Source of the DNA: Cellulomonas sp. SG140
GTDB taxonomy: Bacteria > Actinomycetota > Actinomycetes > Actinomycetales > Cellulomonadaceae
Assembly: GCF_025770785.1 (NCBI RefSeq)
Contig: NZ_JANZLA010000007.1
Location: forward strand, 1 to 64,000
DNA: 64,000 bases
Direction: 5' to 3'
Within the stretch, counting starts at the first letter, position 1. Every line of letters starts with the position of its first letter. Shown piece after piece: positions 19,590 through 27,800 of the stretch. Below the pieces are notes generated by a model. That model was given only the letters and a program-made list of their open reading frames with translations. It was not told the origin of the DNA and did not search any database. The position numbers and the translations under genes are program-made.

Positions 19590-20580
19590 CGTCGGGAACC
19601 CCCAGGTAGGCAGCGATCACGGCCGGGTCGGCGGACACCTCGGCGGGCAGGCCGTCGGCGATCTTGCGGCCGAACTCCAGCACCACGACGCGGTCCGTCA
19701 CGCCCATCACCAGGCGCATGTCGTGCTCGATCAGCAGCACGGTGTAGCCGTCGTCGCGGATCTTGCGGATCAGGTCCATCAGCTGTTGCTTCTCGGCCGG
19801 GTTGAAGCCGGCGGCAGGCTCGTCCAGGCAGAGCAGCTTGGGCTCGGTGGCCAGCGCCCGGGCGATCTCGAGGCGGCGCTGGTCGCCGTAGGGCAGGTTG
19901 CGGGCCTGCTGCGTGGCGCGCTTGCCGATGCCGACGAACTCCAGCAGCGCCATGCCGCGCTCCAGCGCGTCGCGCTCCTCGGCGCGGTGCCGCTTGGACC
20001 GGAACACCGCCCCGGGCACCGACGTGCGGTGCCGTGCGTCGGTGCCGACGATGACGTTCTCCAGCGCCGTCATGTCGGAGAACAGCCGGATGTTCTGGAA
20101 CGTACGGGCGATGCCGAGGCGGGTGATCTGGTTCCGCTTGATCGCGCCGATCGGCCGGCCGTCGAACACCACCTGGCCCGACGTGGGCCGGTAGACGCCG
20201 GTCATCGTGTTGAAGCAGGTCGTCTTGCCGGCGCCGTTGGGGCCGATCAGGCCGAGGATCTCGCCGCGCTTGATCTCGAAGCTCACGGCGTCGAGCGCCG
20301 TCAGGCCGCCGAACCGCACGGTGACGGCGTCCATCTGCAGCAGGGTGCCGCCGACCTCGGTGCGGATGCTGCGGTCCGGGGCAACCAGCTCGGCGACCAG
20401 CTCCGGGTTGGCCAGGTCGGGGTTGACCTCGGCTACGTCGACCGGCACCTCGTCGATCACACCGCCGTCGGGCAGGAACTCCTCGGCGACCGAGTCCTCG
20501 GTGACGTACCGGGACTCGGTGCCGCGATGCTGCTCGGAGTGCTCGGACCCGGCCTCCGGCATCTGCGGGTTGATGCTCAT
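19576..20580 (-). CDS. livG: branched-chain amino acid ABC transporter ATP-binding protein LivG
   Basis: A 334-residue ABC ATPase. The ATPase starts near residue 78 (LLQMDAVTVRFGGLTALD). Walker A is GPNGAGKTT, the Q-loop region carries FQNIRLF, the signature is the LivG-type NLPYGDQRRLEIARAL, and Walker B is LLCLDEPAAGFNP. An unusual acidic N-terminal extension of about 75 residues without recognisable domain precedes the ATPase. The start overlaps the livM stop by 4 bp; no better internal start with a ribosome site is obvious, so the extension is kept with some doubt. Confidence 0.94.
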
Positions 20581-21800
20581 CGGGCCTCCCCCACGGTCTC
20601 CTCGGTTCGGTGCGTCAGCGCGGTCGCCGCCCGCCGCGCCGCGGCGTAGACGTCACGGCCGTAGGTCAGCAGCTTCTGCCGGGCGGGGAACAGCCCCTGT
20701 GGTCGGAAGATCATCAGCACCATCAGGGCGACGCCGAAGAACAGGTACTTGTAGTTGGCGATCTCGTTGCCGTTGATCGGGATGCCGAACAGGCTGGTGC
20801 GCCCGATGAAGAAGTTCGGCAGGTAGACGACGATGAACGCCCCGAGGATCACGCCGAGCTTGTTGCCCTGACCGCCGAGCACCACGGCGCACAGGAACAG
20901 CATCGAGTTGATCACGTTGAACGTGGTCGGCACGACGAACTGCACCTGGCCGGCGTACAGGGCGCCGGACAGGCCGCCGATCGAGGCGCCGATCAGGAAC
21001 GCCCAGAGCTTGAACTTGAACGTGGGGACGCCCATGATCTCGGCCGCGTCCTCGTCCTCGCGGATGGCCACCCAGGCGCGGCCGACGCGGGAGCGCTCGA
21101 GGTTCCCGACCAGGGTCAGCACCACGACGATGAGCACCAGCGACAGCCAGAACCAGGCGGTGCCGGAGTTCACCGGGTGGCTCGTGTTGCCGGCGGAGAA
21201 CACGCCGGTGGGCCGCGTGCTGCTGGTGCCGACCACGGGGTAGGCGATGCGGGACAGGCCGCGGCCGCCGCCGGTGATGTTCGACAGGTTGTCCGCCAGC
21301 AGTCGGACGATCTCGCCGAAGCCGAGGGTGACGATCGCCAGGTAGTCGCCGCGCAGCCGCAGCGTCGGCGACCCGAGGATCAGGCCGGAGATCGCGGTGA
21401 GCGCGACGGCGACCGGCAGTGCGGCGAGCCAGGCCCAGTGCGGGTCCAGCCCGTGCACCCGCCACGGGCTGTCCGGGCTGGTGATCAGGCCGACGGTGTA
21501 GGCGCCGACGGCGTAGAAGCCGACGTACCCGAGGTCGAGCAGGCCGGCCTGGCCGACGACGACGTTGAGGCCGATGGCCAGCAGGGCGTACATGCCGAAC
21601 TGGGCGAGCACCCCGCCGAAGTCGGTGCCGACGGTGGTGAGCACCGGCGGGCGCAGCACGGGCAGCAGGGCGATCAGCACGATCGCCGGGATGCCGACCA
21701 GCCACTGGGTCTGCCGCGGCAGGGTGTCCCACCACAGCCGGATGCGGTCGCCCACACCCAGGTGCGGTGCGACCGGGGCGGTCACGGTTTCGGTGCTCAT
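20577..21800 (-). CDS. livM: branched-chain amino acid ABC transporter permease LivM
   Basis: A 407-residue permease with about ten hydrophobic segments. The LivM core is visible: LNVVVGQAGLLDLGYVGFYAVGAY, SPTLRLRGDYLAIVTLGFGEI, and the cytoplasmic EAA-like loop RVGRAWVAIREDEDAAEIMGV that contacts the ATPases. The N-terminus is longer than in E. coli and includes a cytoplasmic segment. The C-terminal tail extends past the last helix (PQGLFPARQKLLTYGRDVYAA). It overlaps both livH and livG by 4 bp. Confidence 0.95.
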   Translation of the reverse strand: MSTETVTAPVAPHLGVGDRIRLWWDTLPRQTQWLVGIPAIVLIALLPVLRPPVLTTVGTDFGGVLAQFGMYALLAIGLNVVVGQAGLLDLGYVGFYAVGAYTVGLITSPDSPWRVHGLDPHWAWLAALPVAVALTAISGLILGSPTLRLRGDYLAIVTLGFGEIVRLLADNLSNITGGGRGLSRIAYPVVGTSSTRPTGVFSAGNTSHPVNSGTAWFWLSLVLIVVVLTLVGNLERSRVGRAWVAIREDEDAAEIMGVPTFKFKLWAFLIGASIGGLSGALYAGQVQFVVPTTFNVINSMLFLCAVVLGGQGNKLGVILGAFIVVYLPNFFIGRTSLFGIPINGNEIANYKYLFFGVALMVLMIFRPQGLFPARQKLLTYGRDVYAAARRAATALTHRTEETVGEAR

Positions 21801-22840
21801 GCGCGGGCCCTCCCCAACGACTCACCCAGGATGCCGGTCGGCCGGAACATGAGCACCAGGATCAGCAGCACGAAGGCGACGACGTCGCGCCACTCGGTGC
21901 CGAACAGCGCCTGCCCGTACAGCTCCATCACGCCGAGCAGCAGACCGCCGAGCAGCGCGCCGCGCAGGTTGCCGATGCCACCGAGGACGGCGGCGGCGAA
22001 GGCCTTGATGCCGAGGATGAACCCGCCGGAGTAGAGGATGCCGCTGGGCACCCTCAGCGTGTACAGCAGGCCGGCGGCACCGGCGAGGATGCCGCCGACC
22101 AGGAAGGTCAGCATGATCACGCGCTCGCGCGAGACGCCCATCAGCGTGGCGGTGACCGGGTCCTGCGCGACGGCGCGGATGCCACGGCCGAACTTGGTGG
22201 CGTTGATGAACCGGTCGGTCGCGAAGGCGAGCGCGAGGGCGGAGGCGACGATGACGATCTCGACGTTGTTCACGGTCGCGTTGCCGAAGTGGAACTGGGC
22301 GGTCGCCTGGACCAGCCGGATGGGCTGCTGCGCGTTCACACCGCCGAGGTTGCCGCCGGTCAGCTTGGGCAGCACGAAGTGCACGAACTCCTGCAGCACG
22401 AACGACGCGCCGATGGCGGTGATGAGGAAGACGAGCGCCGGGGCCCCACGCCGCCGCAGCGGCCGGTACGCCACGCGCTCGAGGCCCACCGCGGCACCGC
22501 CGGCGACCGCCATGCCGCCGACCATCGCGACGAGCAGGTAGACGATCGTCATCAGCGTGCCCTGCTGGTAGGCGTTGCCGCTGGGACTGAAGCCGAGGAG
22601 CATCAGCGTCGCGTACTGGCCGAACATGCCGAACATGAAGATCTCGGAGTGCGCGAAGTTGATCAGCCGCAGCACCCCGTAGACCAGCGTGTAGCCGACC
22701 GCGACCAGGGCGTAGATGGACCCGTAGGTCAGGCCGTCGACGGTGAGGGCCCAGAAGTTGCGGCCCAGGGCTCCGATGTCGAAGGCGCTGACCATGCCTC
22801 CGGCGAGGACGTGCCCGCCGGCGAGCAGGAGGACGCTCAT
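21797..22840 (-). CDS. livH: branched-chain amino acid ABC transporter permease LivH
   Basis: A 347-residue permease. Family blocks include DGLTYGSIYALVAVGYTLVYGVLRLINFAHSE and the EAA-like loop FGRGIRAVAQDPVTATLMGV. I start at the ATG at 22840 because TTAGGAG lies 5 nt upstream; a GTG 24 bp further up has no ribosome site. It follows livK after a 99-bp gap that holds a strong hairpin, which probably lowers expression of permeases relative to the binding protein. Confidence 0.94.
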   Translation of the reverse strand: MSVLLLAGGHVLAGGMVSAFDIGALGRNFWALTVDGLTYGSIYALVAVGYTLVYGVLRLINFAHSEIFMFGMFGQYATLMLLGFSPSGNAYQQGTLMTIVYLLVAMVGGMAVAGGAAVGLERVAYRPLRRRGAPALVFLITAIGASFVLQEFVHFVLPKLTGGNLGGVNAQQPIRLVQATAQFHFGNATVNNVEIVIVASALALAFATDRFINATKFGRGIRAVAQDPVTATLMGVSRERVIMLTFLVGGILAGAAGLLYTLRVPSGILYSGGFILGIKAFAAAVLGGIGNLRGALLGGLLLGVMELYGQALFGTEWRDVVAFVLLILVLMFRPTGILGESLGRARA

Positions 22841-22898
22841 GTTGCTCCTAACGAGATCCGCCACGGCACCGCGTGGTGACGGGGCGAGCGGGACTGAC

Positions 22899-22934
22899 GA
22901 CGACGGCCGGGCCCTGGTGGGCCCGGCCGTCGTC
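22899..22934 (-). terminator. attenuating hairpin between livK and livH
   Basis: A perfect 16-bp stem (left arm 22899-22914, right arm 22919-22934) with a TGGT loop. It lies immediately after the livK stop, inside an otherwise tight operon, and has no U-tract. Partial termination or mRNA-end protection would give excess binding protein, a common arrangement for ABC importers. Confidence 0.7.
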
Positions 22935-22939
22935 CGGGG

Positions 22940-24181
22940 TCACTTCACCTGGTAGACCCAGGTGCTGGCCGAGGCCAGCTCACCCGTCGAGTCCCACTTG
23001 TAGTTCTTGGCCAGCCCGGCGCCGTCGTACGACGCGACGAACTTGACCAGGTCGCCGCGGGCGGTGATGCCCTTGTCGATGCCCTTCAGCATGATCGTGC
23101 CGAGGTCGTACGCCTCGACCGAGTAGACGCCGGGGGCGACGGAGAACATCGCCTTGTAGTCGGCCGCGAACTTGTCCGGGGCCGGGCCGCACGGGCAGGT
23201 GAGGTAGGCGCCCTTCGACGCGTCACCGGCCTGCTTGACGAACTCGGGGTCGTTGGTGCCGTCGCCGGAGGCGAAGGCCGCCGTGACACCGCCCTGACGC
23301 AGCTGCGACAGCAGCGGCGCCGCCTCGGCGTAGTAGCCGCCGTAGTACACGGCGTCCGGGGACGCGTCCTTCACCAGCTGCACCGCGGCCGAGAAGTCCT
23401 TGTCACCCGTCTTCACCTTGGCGTTGCAGGAGGAGACGGCCACGGAGCCGAGCGTCTTCGCGACGACGGTGGCCAGGCCGATGCCGTAGTCGGAGTCGTC
23501 CTGGATCACGCAGACCTTCTTGTAGCCCAGCGTGTCCTTCATGTAGCTGGCGATCGCGCCGCCCTGGGAGTTGTCGTTGCCCAGGCCGCGGAAGAAGTTG
23601 TTCCAGCCGTTGGTGGTCAGCCCGGGGTTGGTCGCCGACGCCGTCAGCGACAGGAGGCCGGCCTGGTTGAAGATGCTGCCGGTCGCCTTGGTCTCGCCCG
23701 AGAACGCCGGGCCGAGCAGCCCGATCACCGAGCTGTCGGAGACGATCTGCGGCGCCACCTGGGTCGCCTTCTGCGGGTCGCCCTCGGTGTCGAACTGCTT
23801 GACGGTCACCTGGCAGCCGGCGTTCGCCTTGTTGTGCTGGTCGACCGCGAGCTTGAGCCCGTTGAGGATGTTGGTGCCGAGGGCCGCGTTCGGACCGGTC
23901 AGGGCGCCCGCCATGCCGATGGAGATGTTGCTGCACTTCGCGTTGCCGTCACCCGCCGGGTCCGCGGCCGTCGAGCCGCCCGCTGCGGTGACCTTCTTGC
24001 CGGACGCGTCCACCTGCACGAGCGGCTGGATGGACAGGCTGCTGGAGGCGGAGCTGCCGCCCGTCGCGCCCGAGGTGCTGCCCCCGCCGCCGCCCGCGCT
24101 CTTCGAGGAACAGCCGGCCAGCACGAGGCCGGCGGTCATGACGAGCGCCACGCCCGCGAGCCGCGGTGTCGATCTGCGCAT
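22940..24181 (-). CDS. livK: branched-chain amino acid ABC transporter substrate-binding lipoprotein
   Basis: A 413-residue type I periplasmic-binding protein. The lipoprotein signal has basic MRRSTPR, a hydrophobic core and the lipobox VLAGC at about residues 20-24, followed by a Gly/Ser linker. The mature part has SIGMAGALTGPNAALG, VTVKQFDTEGDPQKATQVA and the interdomain hinge segments of the LivJ/LivK fold. The ATG at 24181 follows AGGAGG at good spacing, which rules out the longer frame. It is the first gene of the liv operon. The exact ligand (Leu/Ile/Val or other amino acids) cannot be read from sequence. Confidence 0.93.
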   Translation of the reverse strand: MRRSTPRLAGVALVMTAGLVLAGCSSKSAGGGGGSTSGATGGSSASSSLSIQPLVQVDASGKKVTAAGGSTAADPAGDGNAKCSNISIGMAGALTGPNAALGTNILNGLKLAVDQHNKANAGCQVTVKQFDTEGDPQKATQVAPQIVSDSSVIGLLGPAFSGETKATGSIFNQAGLLSLTASATNPGLTTNGWNNFFRGLGNDNSQGGAIASYMKDTLGYKKVCVIQDDSDYGIGLATVVAKTLGSVAVSSCNAKVKTGDKDFSAAVQLVKDASPDAVYYGGYYAEAAPLLSQLRQGGVTAAFASGDGTNDPEFVKQAGDASKGAYLTCPCGPAPDKFAADYKAMFSVAPGVYSVEAYDLGTIMLKGIDKGITARGDLVKFVASYDGAGLAKNYKWDSTGELASASTWVYQVK

Positions 24182-24498
24182 GTGTGCTACCTCCTGGTTG
24201 GTCGAGGCACGGCCTCCGTCCCGACCCCTGAGCGTCGGGTTGGCACGCAAGGTAGGCCCGTTGCGTTTCCGTGGAGTTTCCACTTCACACGCAAACGGAT
24301 CACGAGTCGAGATCCGGAGGGCCACGATGCGATCACGCCCTCGACCCGGGTGACGACGATGGTAGGGGTCAACCGGTCGGGATGCGATGCCTGTTACCGA
24401 CGCGTCACGTCGGACCGCAGCGGCATCGCGGGTGCGCTGTTGCTTGGGGACTGGGCTGGGGACGAACCGGACACCATGCCGCGGCAGGTGTCCGAGGG

Positions 24499-24675
24499 CT
24501 GTCCACGGTGTGAATCCGAGACCAATTCGTGATGATCGGGATGCACTCCACAGCCCGTGCACAGCGCTGTCGCAGGTCGCTGACGTGCCGGAAGACCATC
24601 AGGACGGTTGTCCACAACGCTGTCCACCAACTGTGCACAGCCGGGCCGCCGTGGCTCCACAGGGGGTGTGGACGG
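24499..24675. promoter_or_regulatory. cluster of DnaA-box-like sites upstream of dnaB
   Basis: TTGTCCACA at 24608-24616 matches the high-GC DnaA box exactly. CTGTCCACG (24499-24507), CTGTCCACC (24620-24628), GGCTCCACA (24653-24661) and, on the minus strand, CCGTCCACA (24667-24675) are near matches. There is no AT-rich unwinding element and no dnaA or dnaN next to it, so I read this as a regulatory or DnaA-titrating cluster rather than the origin. Confidence 0.5.
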
Positions 24676-24681
24676 CGGTCG

Positions 24682-24711
24682 TTGAGCCGTCCGTCGGCGG
24701 CCGCCTACTCT
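24682..24711 (+). promoter_or_regulatory. predicted dnaB promoter
   Basis: TTGAGC (24682-24687) and TACTCT (24706-24711) are separated by 18 bp, a reasonable sigma-70-type promoter. The leader to the GTG start would be about 118 nt. The last DnaA-like box ends 6 bp before the -35, so bound DnaA could affect transcription. Confidence 0.5.
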
Positions 24712-24835
24712 CGCCCTGGCCCCTCGTGGACGGGGCGTGCGTGCGGTCGCAGGGGGCGGTGTCCGTGAGGATGTCGGTGGCGTCCGGTAGAACACACGTT
24801 CGAGAGTGCAGCGCGGCGAGCGGGGTGGAGGACCG

Positions 24836-27800
24836 GTGACCATCGAGGACCTGGAGTACGGCGTGCCGTCCGCGCGGTCGCACGGCGACTCCGGCGACCG
24901 CCGGTACGACCCGGCCGACCGGCTCCCGCCCCAGGACCTGGACGCGGAGCGCTCGGTGCTCGGCGGCATGATGATCAGCAAGGACGCGATCGCCGACGTC
25001 ATCGAGCAGCTGCGCGGCACGGACTTCTACCGCCCGGCGCACGAGATCGTGTACGAGGCGATCCTCGACCTGTACGGGCGCGGTGAACCGGCCGACGCCG
25101 TCACGGTCGCCGACGAGCTGACCAAGCGCGGCGAGATCGGTCGCATCGGCGGCGCGCCGTACCTGCACACCCTGATCGCCACCGTCCCGACCGCCGCGAA
25201 CGCGGGCTACTACGCCCGCATCGTGCGCGAGCGGGCCATCCTGCGGAGGCTGGTCGAGGCCGGCACGCGCATCACGCAGCTCGGCTACGCGACCGACGGC
25301 GGCGACGTCGACGAGCTGGTGAACTCCGCCCAGGCCGAGGTGTACGCGGTCACCGAGCGGCGGGCCAGCGAGGACTTCCTGCCGCTGTCGCAGATCATCG
25401 GCGGCACCGTCGACGAGATCGAGGCGGCGGGGCACCGCGGCGAGGGCATGCAGGGGGTGCCGACCGGGTTCGCCGACCTGGACCGGCTGACCAACGGGCT
25501 GCACGCCGGCCAGATGATCGTGATCGCGGCCCGTCCGGCTATCGGGAAGGCGCTCGCACTCGACACCGCGCTCCCGACGCCCACCGGCTGGACGACGATG
25601 GGCGACGTCCAGGTCGGCGACCTGCTGCTCGCAGCGGACGGCACGCCGACGCCGGTGGTGGCCACCACCGAGGTGATGAGCGGCCGTCCGTGCTACCGCG
25701 TGACGTTCGACGACGGGTCGACGATCGTCGCGGACGCCTGGCACCAGTGGGCCACCCGCACCCGCCTCGACCGGCGCCGCAGCGACCGCGGGCAGCTGGG
25801 CATCCGCACGACGGAGGAGCTTGCGGCGACGCTTCGGTGCGCCACTGCAGACCAGCGTGCCAACCACAGCGTCGACACGGCGGCGCCCCTCGACCTGCCG
25901 GAGGCCGAGCTCCTCGTCGACCCGTACGTCCTCGGCGTGTGGCTGGGGGACGGCAGCGCGGACGGTGCCCGTTTCGTGTCGGCCGACCCCGAGATCGCGA
26001 TGGAGATCGAGTCGCGCGGGTACGTGGCGGCCGCGACGGTGTGGTCGCGCGGGCCGGCGGGTACCCGTGGCTACGGGATCGCGCTGCCTCCCGCTGAGCC
26101 GTTCGCGGAGCGGGAGTGTGAGGTCTGCGGCGTGCGGTTCGTACCGCGGCGGAGCCACGTACGGACGTGCGGGCAGTCGTGCGGCGGCCGCGTCAAGGCA
26201 CTCTCCGGACCGGTCCCTGCACCGACGTGCCCCGACTGCGGCCAGCCCACGACCGGACTGGTCCGATGCCAGGCGTGCCGGGACGCGTTCGGCACCGTTC
26301 AGGCGCGACTCCGGACCCTCGGCGTGCTGGGGTCGAAGCACATCCCGGTGCAGTACCTGCGTGGCAGCGAGCGGCAGCGCCGCGATCTGCTGGCCGGTCT
26401 GCTGGACACGGACGGAACCGTCAACCCGACGGGCAGCGTGCAGCTGACCTTCACGGACGAGCGGCTGGCCACCGACGCCCGGGAGCTCGTCCACACTCTG
26501 GGCTACCGCAGCGGACTGTCCACGCGGCGGGTGGCAGGGAGCCGCGAGTCCCGCTCCACGGCGTACACGATCACCTTCACCACCGACGACGACGTGTTCC
26601 TTCTCGAGCGGAAGCGGCTGGTGCACAAGGACCGGCGGCGGCCCTCCACTCCGCGCCTGAGGCAGCGGATGGTCGTCGCGGTCGACCGGGTCGACTCCGT
26701 GCCGGTCCGGTGCGTCGAGGTCGAGCACGCCGACCACCTGTACCTCGCGGGACCGGCGATGATCCCGACGCACAACTCGACCCTCGGGATCGACATCGCC
26801 CGGTCGGCCTCGATCAAGCACAACATGGCGTCCGTCGTGTTCTCGCTCGAGATGAGCCGCAACGAGATCACCATGCGACTGCTGTCCGCCGAGGCGCGCG
26901 TGCACCTGCAGAAGATGCGCACCGGTCAGATGGGCGAGGACGACTGGGCCAAGGTCGCGCAGACCATGGGCAAGATCTCCGAGGCGCCCCTGTTCATCGA
27001 CGACTCCCCCAACATGTCGCTGATGGAGATCCGGGCCAAGTGCCGTCGGCTCAAGCAGCGCCACGACCTCAAGCTGGTGATCATCGACTACCTGCAGCTG
27101 ATGAGCTCCGGCAAGCGCGTCGAGTCCCGGCAGCAGGAGGTGTCCGAGTTCTCGCGTGCGCTGAAGCTGCTCGCCAAGGAGCTCGAGGTACCGGTGATCG
27201 CGATCTCGCAGCTGAACCGTGGCCCGGAACAGAGGACCGACAAGAAGCCGCAGATGAGCGACCTGCGTGAGTCGGGCTGCCTGACGGAGGACACCCGGAT
27301 CCTGCGAGCGGACACCGGCGCGGAGACGACCTTGGGCGAGCTCTACGCGCTCGGTGCCCGTGACGTTTCCGTCTGGGCCTTGGACGACCGCCTTCAGTAC
27401 GTCCGGCGCCACCTGACCCACGTGTTCCCGACCGGCGTCAAGCCTGTGTTCCGGCTCACCCTCGCCTCCGGCAAGCGAGTCACGGCCACGGCGAACCATC
27501 CATTCCTCACCTACGAGGGGTGGACGCCGCTCGAGGAGCTGAGCGTCGGGTCGCGGCTGGGCGTGCCCCGGCACGTGCCCGGTCCGGAGCGGACGGCGCA
27601 CTGGGACGACCGCAAGGTGGTGATGCTGGCGCACCTCCTCGGAGACGGGTCGTTCGTGCGACGGCAGCCCATCCGGTACGCGTCGATCGACGAGGCGAAC
27701 CTTGCTGCCGTCAGCGATGCCGCTGCAGCCTTCGGCATCACGCCGCTCCGTGACGACTACGCGGCGGCACGGGTGACGACCCTGCGGCTGCCCGCTCCCT

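Larger units (their letters stand above)
24182..24835. other. 654-bp intergenic leader between livK and dnaB
   Basis: No reading frame here has actinobacterial codon structure or a ribosome site. The left third is the livK leader with its AGGAGG site (minus strand). The middle and right part carries a cluster of TGTCCAC motifs and a dnaB promoter, listed separately. Base composition is less GC-rich than the flanking genes. Confidence 0.7.

Noticed and set aside
24499..24675. Origin of replication (oriC)
   Set aside because: Only one exact DnaA box, no AT-rich unwinding region, and no dnaA/dnaN neighbours. A regulatory cluster is more likely.
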